From Punica granatum (lineage: Eukaryota > Streptophyta > Magnoliopsida > Myrtales > Lythraceae): DNA of 64,000 nt. The translations under genes and the position numbers were made by a program. The first letter of the stretch is position 1. Every line of letters begins with the position of its first letter. The stretch is taken from positions 18,263,845 to 18,327,844 of the forward strand of contig NC_045133.1 in assembly GCF_007655135.1 (NCBI RefSeq), given 5' to 3'. Positions 23,301-34,895 of this stretch are shown here, piece after piece. Under the pieces are notes generated by a model. The model saw only the letters and a program-made list of their open reading frames with translations. It did no database searches and had not been told where the DNA came from.

Positions 23301-25035
23301 CAGAGATCCTATTTCGACGATGGTGGACTATTGTGGATACACGAAAGAATCTGGTATTCTGATCACCTTTGATAATCTAGTTAGTCCTCGCTTTGAGTGC
23401 CCATAGCTCTTCCTCCTGCATTAGAATGGTAGAGTATTCTTGTCGGAGCTTTTTCTCGAGCTCGACTAAGAATTGATTGGGGCGATTGGCTAGTGCGCGT
23501 TGTATGCCAGCCAGGCGTGCTATGCAGGTGCGTTTCCGATGGAAGACATTACCAAAGATCTCCTTGTTCCAGCACTGGATGTTGGGTTCAATGAACGTGA
23601 TGGCCTAGTTGTGGTCGAAGTTAGCTTGTTCCCACGATTGGAGCACTAGCTTCTTGAATCCGATGTGGGAGAGCCATTTGGATTCAAAACGGAAGGGGCG
23701 ATTAGGGGTAGTCTCCATAGCAGGATTTAGCTTTAGTAATAGAGGGCAGTGGTCTGAGTGTATATGGGGTAAATGATGAACTGAGGCTTCCGGGAAGAGA
23801 AGGTGCCAGGTGGGGTTTGCAACCGCTAGATTAAGTCTTTCCATGATAAGGCTTAAGGAGGAGTGCAAGTTTGTCCAAGTGTGTCTTGGTCCCGTATAGC
23901 CAAGATCAGTAAGGGAGCAGGTGTCCAACATGGTATTGAAGGCCGACATCCTATTTACATTAACAGCTCGGCCACCTATCTTATCAATACTACTGGCGAC
24001 TTCATTGAAATCCCCAACAGCTACCCAAGGCATATTCATGGATTGAGAGACTGTACAAAGATTTTCCCATAGGATTTCTCGTTCCCGTGGGCGAGGGCTG
24101 GCGTAGATAGTAAAAAGTAACCAAGGAGAAGAGATAGGATGGCTCACCTGGGCAATTGCGTGGACCTCCTGTTCAGTAGAGCCCGTGATGTCAAGTTGAA
24201 CTCGATTGGTATGCCACATGAGCTAGATTCCTCCGAAGAGCTCTCGAGTTTCTGTGCAGAAAAAACCATCAAATTGGAACGTACTGGCAGCCTGAGTAGC
24301 TCGATCACCAGACAGCAGAGTCTCGGTGAGGATAACGATATCTGGATTGTGCGTGTTCACGAGGTCTTTCAGAGAACGTCTGAAGTTGGCATTACCAGCT
24401 TCCCTGCAGTTCCACACTAGCATGGTCATATGGAATTGACTTGGATTAGTCATGTTCGTAGATTGATTATTGTTTGTATCCATTGGTGTGTAGGGAAAAC
24501 GGTGCCTTATGCCAGTTACTGGGGTCACTTGAAGAGAGGTTTCCACCTCCTCTTGTTGCATCAGGCAAGTTGTCGCAGAGATTCGCAATTCCCGAACATG
24601 GAAGCTCGGGAGAATCATCATGATGTTCACCTCTGCACTGGCGGTTGCCGTCGTGACTGGAACATTTATCATCCTCCTGATGGTTGGGGTTGATGGTGTT
24701 TGATGGACCTGCCTAGTGGACTGCTGCAAGAGGGTCGAGTTCCTTCGTTGGTGAAGACAGTGAAGATCCGATATTATTTTCGACTGAAGGGTTGATCTCC
24801 AGAGCCTCGGGGCATTGTAATGAAGGAAGCAGTGTGCAGGGGTTGTTACTTGAAGCATGTATTCCACGGTGCGAGATGGGTGATCTGCTCCTACATCTCG
24901 TGGCCTTATCCAACGAATCCCCATCCAGGCATCGTTCTGAGGGAGCCCCTGCGGTCTTTTTCCCCTGTTTACCTGTCCCGGGATAAAGGCGATCATGTCT
25001 TCTTCTACTCTCAGTTGGAAGCCTGGGGCAGTCAT
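20326..25035 (-). pseudogene. LINE ORF2 (endonuclease, RT, zf-RVT, RNase H), decayed
   Basis: Endonuclease: MLVWNCREAGNANFRRSLKD, then DIVILTETLLSG, then VGDFNEVASSIDKIGG and IHSDHCPLLLKL. Reverse transcriptase: SDKISSPLIVPDFPG, GPDGLHACFYQRC, GDPISPYLFILCMEYLV, with the catalytic box reading FAND at 22354-22365 instead of FADD, which alone removes a metal-binding aspartate. Finger: HILWGCLIAQSFWHHF. RNase H: LNSDGCSKGNPSSAGVGGLI, ending CADD and TGA at 20326-20328. Several stops replace Trp (TGG to TAG). RNase H after zf-RVT is common in plant L1 lines. Not functional. Confidence 0.92.
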
Positions 25036-25361
25036 CCACCATTCCTATGTGGGATTCTGGAGTAGTCGACTCCAATAGCTTCGAGGTAAGTTCATTTCTC
25101 TATCTAATGCCTCGATCCTGGTAGAATGTCCTCTTTGTGCTGGTGAAAAGTTCCTCCTGCTTGTCGAGGAGGTGTTCCTCCTGCTTACTCGAGGGGTGGT
25201 AATCCTTTTGTCCGGCATGTTGAGGGAGGTTTGCCTCCAACAGATTTTGAACGTCGGTGTGAGGAATGGGGAGCTGCGAACGGACAGATGTAGATTGGGG
25301 GAGGGATTGGACCAGAACCTTGACGTACCCCTCATCCGTACATTGCATGGGGGTGAAGGAG

Positions 25362-26661
25362 CTATTGGGAATATTCTCGATAGGCGGGACAGGTGCTGCA
25401 GGATGGGTGTGTGTCCTCGCTTGCAGACAGAATGGGGATTCCATTTTTTGTACATTGGACCTCTCCTTGTGTGACAGGTGTGGTGAATAGTACTACATTT
25501 TTGTCCTTACCCCTATTGTGGCCGTTGCTGGCATGCTGACGAGGCAGTCGGTGCTGGTTGTGCCTAGAGCTCCCTACCGTTGCCGGCCTGCTGACAGAGT
25601 GAGGTAGCATTCCGACCATCGTCATCATCATTCCCTTACCTGGGGCTGCTGTTGTGGTAGTTGGATTGTCTGGGAAGGTAGGATCATTGGTTATGACAGG
25701 GTTGCGAGAGGGGGTAGCCGCGACTGGACTATGGGAGGTAGGGGCCAGAGACGGTTGGGTGCGAGAGTTTCGACTAATAGTGTTTGGGGTTCTTTTCCTT
25801 CTGTTTTGGACCATGAGCCAGGGACCATAGGCTGGGTCTTCAGTTGAAATGGGCAGAGCATCTACTTGTGCAGTCGGCAGGGGTGAGGAAGGGGGGGTTG
25901 GTACTAGATCAGGGCAGGTTGAGAAAGTGTGGCCGACGATGCCACAGTTGAAGCAGAGCTGGTCTATACCTTCATATTGCAAAGGCTGCTCAAAGTCACC
26001 GATCCAAAGAGTGGTTGGGAGTGGCCGCATAAGGTCGACTTGAACACATAACCTGGCATATTTACCTCTCACTTTGAGGTAAGTGCGGCTGTCAATGCGA
26101 AGTAGAGGGCCAATGCGATTCCCTATCTTACTAAGTAGTTTTTCAGTGTAAAATTCAATGGGAAGCTCAAGGAGACGGACCCATATGGCTACTGCAGAGA
26201 AGGTGGCTTTCGAGGGCCGAAAACATGGCTCCCAAAGACGCGTAGTGAGGAACTGTCGGCCAGAGGGGTACCACAATGACTTGAGCCTCTGGGTAAAGTA
26301 ATGTAGCTCGAAGAATTTGCCAAATAGTTTGATGATGAGAGAAGATATCCAGGGTTGTCTCAAACTTCTCTTTTCATCACGAGTCAGAAGGACATGGAGT
26401 TGGCCTTCATTGGAGGAGTCCATGTCCTCTACATCATCATCGGAGTCATCATCTTGGAGGCCTCGCTCGAGGCAGAAAACGCTTTCATAGGCACCGGAAA
26501 TGTGACCGACCAGCTTTGAGAGGTACGTCTGGGAGTTGGCGTCTTGGGGTGCTTTGGGAATATCGGGTGCATCATGGGGGTAGGGGGGGACATGGTTGAA
26601 ACCATGGCCGGAGAAGGAAGGTTGAGGTACTGTATTCTCAGGTTGAACAAGAGGATGAGCT
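25362..26661 (-). pseudogene. LINE ORF1, nucleic-acid-binding, start missing
   Basis: The frame reads from the element's first base; the first ATG in this frame is at 26423. It encodes a DUF4283-like domain (DEKRSLRQPWISSLIIKLFG ... IWVRLLELPIEFY ... LRIDSRTYLKVRGKYARLCV) followed by the zinc knuckle CFNCGIVGHTFSTC, then a Pro/Thr-rich tail. Proteins of this type coat LINE RNA. The open 5' end without a start supports 5' truncation. Confidence 0.88.
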
Positions 26662-26675
26662 ACAAATTAATACAT
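26662..26675. repeat. LINE target-site duplication, right copy
   Basis: ACAAATTAATACAT, identical to 20279-20292, marks the 5' boundary of the LINE. Confidence 0.9.
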
Positions 26676-29260
26676 CAATTCCATGGTTTGGCCGATTTTG
26701 ACTCGATTATTTACAGACACGTTCTGCCATACTCATATATACCCACAAAAAATGATTATTCACACTAATCAAGCCTAAAGTCGTTCAATTAGATTCAATT
26801 AGATTTCAATTCCTAAGGCTGAATACTAATAAGGTCAATTTTACCCTAATTAGTCTAATTCATCCTAATTAGACTGTAATTGAGCAAAATTGAACGATTG
26901 GACACTAAACGACTCGGCCATATTACCATCAACATCACTGAGGGCTCCGTGCATCTATTGAAGTAAAAGTCAAAGCATTTGGCCACAATTAGGCCTTATT
27001 ACACAAGGATATTGACAAATTGACACAATTAGTCCATAATTAAGCCTAATTGACCTCTAAATCATCCAATTGACTCTCGGGGCAACTAAGCAAAAAATTT
27101 CCAGCATGCTTAAAAGATCAATTTTGAGCTAATTAAGGCCAATTGAACCTAATTAAGCTAATCTCAAGCAACATGAAGTTAATTACCCCTAATTAAGCCT
27201 AATCAAGTCACAAATCATCAAATTAACTCACCTAAGCGTAATTTGTAAAAAATTAAAGAATGTTCACAAGTTCAATTTCATGCTGATTTTGGCTAATTAA
27301 GCAAATACAAGTCTAATTACTTATAGTCGTGTGAACCATTAGTCTGATTACACACAATTTGACCCAAATTAGACTCACATGACCCAAATTGGACTTGGGC
27401 ATGTCACGATCAGAACATAACCATGAGCAATTAAGTGAGATTAAACCAAATTAGAGCCTATTTAACATGCCATGTTTAGCATTATGGGAGTGCACTAATA
27501 TAGCAAAATCAACCATATTTAGCAAGATATAACCTAACCTATTGATTAACAACCTAATCATACTCTACAACATCGTATCATCACGATATTAGGCATATCT
27601 ACATCTAGCCTATGATCAATCACCGTAAAAATAACCGAAAATCCTGATTTTCAACTAAAAATGTGCACGTCGGACACTAAAAAACATGAAAGGAGGTGGG
27701 ATTCGGTCCCGACCTGAACCATGAGGCTTAGATCAGTCGCCACTAGGGGCATTGCAGCCCACACTGTACCTTTGTCTTGGTTCTTTTGGGAAAAGCAACC
27801 TTCAATTACCTCACCGGGATCCCTTAACGATTGCCTTCTCACTTAATTAAGTGAGTAATAATGTAATTAGGGATTTTTGGGTGGTCAATATTTTGGCACA
27901 ACCTCAACACATGAAGTTGGCCAAAAAGTCCATTCTTCTGCAATGACCTTCTACTTATAGCTAAAGAGGAGTCGAAGACCGTTTTACAAATAACGAAACA
28001 TCTAGGATTAGAATGAAAAATAATTTTGAAATTTGAAAGGTCCAGACCAGCCAGCTGGGAAGCTGGGCGCGGTTACTAACCGTGCCCAAGCTCCAAGGCA
28101 CAGTTCTCAACCGCACCCCGTCCTAAAATTCCCGATTTTTTGGAACTAGTTCAACTTCTTTGGACTAAACTGGTTTTGTTGGGAATAATAGCGTATCTGT
28201 TCTCAAACTTGTCAGAAAACTTCATTTTCATCCATTTTGGGATTGTAAAGCACATTTGAGTGGAGAAGGAATATCAAAAAATATCCTCAGGTTCAGAAAG
28301 TAATTTTTGATTAAAGACACACTGACACGAATATTTCTCATTACGCGAGAATATTGATTTCTCTATCTTGAACTCTTTTCCTATTGAATAAATTATGAGA
28401 ATCAAAAGGGTTTTACTCAGAGGAAATTAAAGTGTCCCTTTAAGTAAAAAAATACGAGTAATTGGAGTTTAAAATAAGATCTCTGGAGAGTAAGCATCAT
28501 GTTTCAAAATTCGTTTTACACGCACTTCCTAGGAGAAGGAAATTTTGCCAATTATCCCGTATTAGTTTGAAAAATGGCATTGAAGTTAGAAACTAAGTAC
28601 TTAGCACTCGCGGACTTTTTTGTTTAATCTTGAAGGTTCGTCTTCGGATGAGTGATCCCCATGTGGTTTCATCTGCTATCTGATTCAATGTGTTCCTTGG
28701 ATGGTTGACCTAACTCGGGCCAAAATGTGGAGGGAGGAGGTGGTGGTGGCTGCTCCGGCATCGGCCACCACCCCTTTAGACATGGTTGGCGGTGACTTGT
28801 CTGGGCTGGGCGGTGATGGCAGAGTCGAGGACGCCATTGCTCGACTCTTCCCCTCCCCCTCTCTTCTCGATTAGTGTCGGAGGAGCCGCGACCACCCTTC
28901 CCTCATTTCTTCTTGCAGACATACGTCTGCCTTTTCTTTAGAATGTAGCTATACGTGATGTTTTCAATATATATTTCTATTTTATTTTTACTATTCAAGA
29001 TGTATTGAGTAAAATACTTACCTACAGTAGGACTTCTAAAAAAAAAAAAGTAAATAACACAAGGCTCTTTTTCTATGAATGATGGTCACATAAAAAGTAA
29101 ATATTTAATTAATGAAAGTAAAGATTTGACAATATATTATTTAATTTTTTTTTCCAAGATCAAATTTGTATATTTGCACTGCAAAGTTGTAATGAATCTG
29201 AATAATGTGAAAGATTAAATAAATAAGTAATGCATTTAAATAGGGGAATTAAAAGCAAAT
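26676..29260. other. Repeat-like DNA right of the LINE, no gene seen
   Basis: 26,760-27,500 is densely packed with degenerate copies of phrases like AATTAAGCCTAATT and AATTAGTCTAATT. At about 27,690-27,830 a less AT-rich block contains CAGTCGCCACTAGGGG, resembling the TCGCCAC phrase at 19.3 kb. 28,720-28,900 is GC-rich and simple. No protein domain, LTR pair or RNA gene recognised. Confidence 0.35.
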
Positions 29261-29640
29261 TTGCACTAAACTATTTAAAATTAGTCTAATATATTAGGTT
29301 TGTAATTTAAAATATTTAATTATTGTTGAAAATTCTCATTATACTTCAAAAGTAAATTTATTTTCAAAAATTATGAATAATTATGTTGAAACAAACTTGT
29401 GCAACGCACATGTTATAGCACTAGCGTAATTGAATTATTTACTATATTTGTTGCATTAAACTATTTAAAATTAGTCTAATATATTAGGTTTGTAATTTAA
29501 ATATTTAATTATTGTTTGAAAATTCTCATTATACTTCAAAAGTAAATTTATTTTAAAAAATTATGAATAATTACATTGAAACAAACTCGTGCAATGCACA
29601 TGATAAAGCACTAGCCTAATTGAATTATTTACTACATTTG
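29261..29640. repeat. Tandem duplication of a 190-bp unit
   Basis: 29261-29450 and 29451-29640 are direct copies starting TTGCA(C/T)TAAACTATTTAAAA and ending in ACTA(T/C)ATTTG, with few substitutions and two compensating 1-bp indels. Each carries GTGCAA(C/T)GCACATG before an ACTAG, a phrase found at ends of noncoding plant repeats. Confidence 0.88.
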
Positions 29641-30307
29641 TTATCGAGTTGACTTAAATATACTAATCTTTTCCAAATTTAAATAATTTATACAGCGAAA
29701 AAAGTAGCCGAAATGGCAGCAGTGTCATAACATCCAGTAGCATCACCTCTAACATACTATACATTGACATGACTAATCTCAATATATTCTAGATGAAGTG
29801 TTATCACATATGGATCATTACCCAGTTCCATTCAGGTTCGAATAATTTTTATATCAAAAAAAGTAATTTTGAAAGTCGTCGGTCATCATAACATCTAAAT
29901 AAAATTTAAAGATTTGTATAATTTTCATGTTTAAGAAAGTAACTTTGAATTTGGTCGTTTTAATATCTAAATAAAGTTGTAAAGACTATAAAAGCATCTC
30001 CTCTCAACATATGGATAAGTTAATATATGTGTGATAGAACCTACAAACCTCAGTTTCATTTAAATTTGAATAATTATTTGTTGGAGAAAATAATCTATAC
30101 CGATCGTCTTTTACGTTAACTTTCACCGATATACAAGTTGTTAACTTTTAAACGGTACATATAGATGTGAGCTTCAACTATTCGGAGTGTCGGAGCTTTC
30201 ATTGAATTGTAGTCCATGTATGTCAAGTGAAGTTATTCAAAAATAAAACTTCTGGACTTGGCGAAATTTTAATTTATTTTTTTTTGGCATGGAGCGTCAA
30301 ACTTCCT
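29641..30307. other. Upstream region of cyclophilin-40
   Basis: AT-rich spacer. Nothing recognised except the promoter elements listed next. Confidence 0.4.
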
Positions 30308-30319
30308 CTATATATAAGG
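30308..30319 (+). promoter_or_regulatory. TATA box of the cyclophilin-40 gene
   Basis: CTATATATAAGG lies 85-96 bp upstream of the ATG at 30404, giving a leader of roughly 60 nt that contains GAGAGA runs typical of plant 5' leaders. Confidence 0.6.
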
Positions 30320-30403
30320 TTAGGATTTGAACAATGTCTCCATTCTTACGGAGCAACAAGTAGAGAGAGTCAAATAGAGAGAAACAAGGCGAAGAAAGAA
30401 AAG

Positions 30404-33095
30404 ATGGCGAGGCCAAGGTGTTACTTGGACATCAGCATTGGTGGGGAGCTCGAGGGGAGGATGGTGGTGGAGCTCTACAATGACGTCGTCCCCAAGACAG
30501 CCGAGAACTTCAGGGCCCTCTGTACCGGGGAGAAGGGCATAGGCCCCAACACCGGCGTCCCCTCCACTACAAGGTCCCCTGCTCCCATTTCCACTCTCCA
30601 CCACTCAAACTACCATTTTGTTGTGTATCTACGTGCTAGTGCAATTTTGCAGTATATTGATCCTCAATTATGATGAAACTTATGCTTTTTCTGATGGTTG
30701 TTCTATATCGCTTCTGAAATTGAATGATCACATTGAGTCCTTTGATAAAGCTGATAAATTTGGTAGTCTCTACTGGATTTCTGTTTGCCACCATGTTTGG
30801 TAAGAAATGTATGATACAATAATTATGGAGGAGACTATAATGTTCCACTGACTTAAGAAATCTATGAAGTTCTAATAAACTGATGTGCTGCATTCTGTGA
30901 TACAATCTGTGATTTTTTACTAGTGTAATTCACATCCCGAGGAAACTCTCAGGCACCTTTTTTTTATCTGCAATGTGTTTAGGATTAACACATTTGAATG
31001 ATTCTTCTGTGTTTATGGGTATAGGGGGTGCGTTTTCATCGGGTTATCAAAGGATTCATTGTCCAAGGTGGAGATATTTCTGCTGGAAATGGAAATGGTG
31101 GAGAATCGATTTATGGTTTGAAATTTGAGGATGAGAACTTTGAGTTGAAGCATGAAAGGAAAGGGATGTTGTCAATGGCTAACTCTGGCCCAGACACAAA
31201 TGGTTCACAGTTCTTCATCACGGCAACTCGCACATCTCATTTGGACGGAAAGCATGTTGTGTTTGGAAGGGTTATTAAGGGATTGGGAGTGGTCCGTTCC
31301 ATCGAGCAGGTGACTACTGACGATGATGACAGCCCTGTTCCTGATGTGATGATCGCTGATTGCGGAGAAATTCCTCATGGACAGGACTACGGAATTACTA
31401 ACTTCTTCAAGGATGGTGACACATATCCTGATTGGCCAATTGACCTAGATGAGAGTCCCAGCGAGTTGTCCTGGTGGATGACTTCTGTGGATTCTGTGAA
31501 GGGATTTGGAAATGAAAATTATAAGGTATAGATTCCATTCAGCATTCTATATTAATGTTTTATACTAAAAATGAGAACCTCTTGTACCGCGAAATTTTCT
31601 CTGAGTCTCTTGAAATAATGGAATATGTCTACAACTTGCAGAAGCAAGAGTACAAGATGGCTCTTCGAAAGTATAAGAAGGCATTACGCTATTTGGATAT
31701 ATGCTGGGAGAAGGATGGTATTGATGAAGGTGGACCTCAGCTCTTCAGTCGAATCTCTTTCAGCCTTGATAAGCTTCATCTTATGCAAACTCATCTAATA
31801 CTATTGCTGATATGGCTTTTGTGCAGTTAAGTATGCTGCTTTGAGAAAGACTAAGTCACAGATATTCACGAACATTGCTGTAAGTAACTTCTGTCAAAAC
31901 AAAACAAAGATGCAAACTTCTTGTTCATTTTGTTTTGGTAAATCTGACATCCATCTGAATTCTATCGCAAGTTGATCTCCAAAAACGATTTGCCCTATGT
32001 TTTATGATTTTCAACCGTGAGGTTGATTTGCAGTTGGTCAAACTCGGTAGTTTGAGTTCAGTCTCTTATTTTGTCAAAATCTCTTGGATTTGAGGAGTAC
32101 CTGACATCATTCAGTTGTTTTTCTCCTTTCCTCTTCCTTGTCTTCCAACATTTTGATCCAATAACTGATGTAAGATGCATCGATACAGGCTTGCAAACTA
32201 AAATTGGGGGGACTACAAAGGAGCACTTTTGGAAACTGGTTTTGTTATTCGTGGCGGAGATAACATTGCGAAGGCTCTGTTTCGTCAAGGCCAGGTAGGT
32301 TTGCTCTATCATGGATTTGTGATTATACCTTGCATTTTATTACTCAATTGAACAAATGCTAATCATCAGGTATATAAACCTGTCAGGCATACATGGCACT
32401 CAATGACATTGATTCTGCAATTGAGTCATTCTCTAAGGCATTGGTACTGGAGCCGAATGATGGTGAGCACCATAACTTTGTTTTCTTTTTCATTTTTCTT
32501 CACTAGTACTTGTTGGTGATTTAGTGTTGCATGATTTTCTGCACATGGCTCCTTATTCGATCGTCAATGGGACCCCTTACAGCTCCAACAATATATGGAA
32601 AGTTCACCAACAAAATTTCCTTTTTCGAACTTTTAGTCATTAAAACTATGTATATAAGTCCTCCGTGTCTAATATAGGAGTTCATAATCATGAGCTGGTC
32701 TACTGTATATACGAAACCAAGCTAGTGATGCATGTTTCAGTTGAGATATTCATATATCTTTTACCCTTTTGAATGAAAGAACATTGAACAAAAACGAGGT
32801 CTCAAGGCCTTAAGCAATATCAGTTCTGCAGTATTTCTAAGAGACTACACATTGGCTTACATGAACATGCTTGTTCTTACCTAGGCATTGATTTTCATTT
32901 ATGTTACCTTTGCACCGCAGGTGGAATCAAGAAAGAGCTTGCTGCTGCTAAGAAGAAGGTTGGTGAACTGTGCAGTAAATTTATAACATGGCAGCAAATA
33001 CACACTGTAAACATTTGTGAGCCAATCTCCTTTTCTTACAGGTTTTTGAGAGATCTGAAAACGAGAAGAGGGCATACCGAAAATTGTTCCAGTAA
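30404..33095 (+). CDS. CYP40: Cyclophilin-40 peptidyl-prolyl isomerase with TPR domain; two 1-base frame breaks
   Basis: Eight exons: 30404-30573, 31025-31525, 31642-31729, 31827-31879, 32189-32294, 32387-32462, 32921-32958, 33042-33095, all GT-AG. Protein: cyclophilin domain (about 1-172, e.g. [40 protein letters not shown]) then TPR repeats ([38 protein letters not shown]) and a basic tail. CYP40 (SQUINT in Arabidopsis) is an Hsp90 co-chaperone needed for AGO1 loading and microRNA activity. Exon 1 lacks one C in the CCCC before LHYK; exon 5 has one G too many in GGGGGG. With both corrected the length is 361 codons plus stop, as in Arabidopsis. Either assembly errors or a very young pseudogene; introns exclude retrocopy. 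Confidence 0.9.
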
Positions 33096-34011
33096 GAGGT
33101 TCGTATAACAGATATATGATAGATAATTGGTAGTAACAACTCACTCTTTCTGTGCTGAAATTCATGTGATGTTACTTTTATAGGCTGCTCTGAATTCGAG
33201 TTTCCTGCTGTATTAAACCCCTGCCAATTCCAAGGATCTATTTCTTGTCATAAAAATTCAAATGAAGAGCTTTTCAGCAAGCAATTTTAAGATACGTTTA
33301 GGTCTTATATGGAACATGAGCAATGAAATGAGAATTTAATCGAGTTTGTCCGAGGTGTTTGGCCATTGAAAATTTAAACTTGATTGATGAAATAATTTGT
33401 ACAATTTTCTCACTAAATTGATCGTTGGTGAGAATTTGATCGATTTTCCTCATTTCTTGACTTCCAGGTTAAGGATGGTAAGCATACAGGAGATTGTCAA
33501 CGTACAATTTTACAAATCTGGGGCTGTTTGGACAGACTTGATTCGAATATATAGAAACAGTTAGGATCTAGGCCTTCTCCCCTCACCTTTGAGACTTCTA
33601 GCTTTTTTGAGAAACTTATGTTCGAGTCTTGTCCTAGTACTTAAAGTTCTTCGGCCATGGATGAAATAATCTTTTGTGGAATGCCATATTTATTTTGGTC
33701 ATTTGCAGTGAGATATTAAATGCCTATTGCTTCAATAAATTGATTTTCCATGTAAGGGAATCATGAAATTTCGGTTGGTTGATATCGAAACTATTTCGGA
33801 AAGTCGCTTGAGTCAGTTAAATCTTTTCGGATTTTATGCTCGCTGGATCACATTGAGGGTGTTGTAACCTCTTTGCTGTTGCAATTATCTTTATGCCTGC
33901 TTGCCACTAGACGAACAGCTGCTCAACATAATTTGCAGAGAAATTGCCATATTACTTTAAAAAATAATTATAAAATTGTAATAAATTGGTAATTTTATTT
34001 TAGTAAAACTT
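33096..34011. other. 3' flank of cyclophilin-40 and spacer
   Basis: Probable 3' untranslated region followed by AT-rich spacer. I see no further gene. Confidence 0.4.
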
Positions 34012-34895
34012 AAATTACAATTAGTTCAACATTGAAAACACAAAAACCTGTAGGAGCCATCTATATTTAATGCATTATACTAACTATAGCTACTAATTTA
34101 GAGCTTGTTTTGCCTCTAGTTCTTATTACACGATAAGTATAATCATTATATAAATAGGATTTGAATGAATAAAATATAGTATATTGATTTTTTGGTGATG
34201 AAATAAATTTGAATTTATTTCTTCCTTTTATAACTGTATTTTATTTAATTTAATTTTGATGCCAACTAAATAAAAAGTACAATTAGTTCAATATTGAAAA
34301 CACAAAAACCTGTAGGAGCCATCTATATTTAAATGCATTATACTAACTATAGCTATTAATTTAGTATAATCATCAAATAATTGCATTTTTACTATGATTG
34401 TAATTATAATTATAAAGAAAAGAAGTAAATCTAAATCTATTAATTTAATGTAATCATCAAATAATTAAGATATAAGTAAATAAAAATACAATATGTTACT
34501 TTTCAAAAATATTATACAATCTTCATAAATTGGTAATTTTATCTGAGTAATATTTAATTTATTTTATATAAATCTATACAATTTCACTATGATCGTAATT
34601 TTTTTTGGATAATTACTATGATCGTAATTATAATTAGAGTGTGTTTTGCTTATACTTCTTATTATATGACAAATATAATCGCTATATAAGTAGGATTTGA
34701 ATTAATAAATTGTACTATATTGATTTTTTCCGGTGATAAAAAATTGTATATTGTTTTTTACCTTGAGATTTGAATTTATTTCTTTCTTCTCTAACTATTT
34801 TCTGATTTAATTTAATTTTCATGCTAACTAGGTAAAAGATACAAAGGAAAAACCTGCAGGAGCCATCTATATTTAAAAGCATTATTCTAACTATA
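34012..34895. repeat. Cluster of diverged direct repeats
   Basis: A block with ACAATTAGTTCAA(C/T)ATTGAAAA, AAAACCTGTAGGAGCCATCT and TTATACTAACTATAGCTA is at about 34016-34095 and again at 34280-34360; a shorter third copy (GGAGCCATCTATATTTAAAA) is at about 34858-34893. A second block (TATAAATAGGATTTGAATGA ... TATTGATTTTTTGG) at about 34150-34265 recurs at about 34684-34825. Order and orientation suggest a repeated duplication of one noncoding unit. Confidence 0.7.

Larger units (their letters stand above)
20293..26661 (-). mobile_element. L1-type LINE, near full length, inactivated
   Basis: 6,369 bp between perfect 14-bp duplications. In minus order: ORF1-like protein (26661-25362), endonuclease (about 24440-23605), reverse transcriptase (about 23600-21970), zinc-finger zf-RVT (21336-20902), RNase H (about 20880-20326), short 3' region and poly(A) (T run 20292-20300). 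The first base of the element is already inside an open ORF1 frame with no ATG before 26423, so the 5' end is probably truncated, as often happens in target-primed integration. Many in-frame stops and shifts show it is dead. Confidence 0.93.

Noticed and set aside
24713..25075. Additional overlapping frames in the LINE
   Set aside because: Endonuclease and ORF1 motifs occur in the frames listed; these overlapping frames carry no domains.
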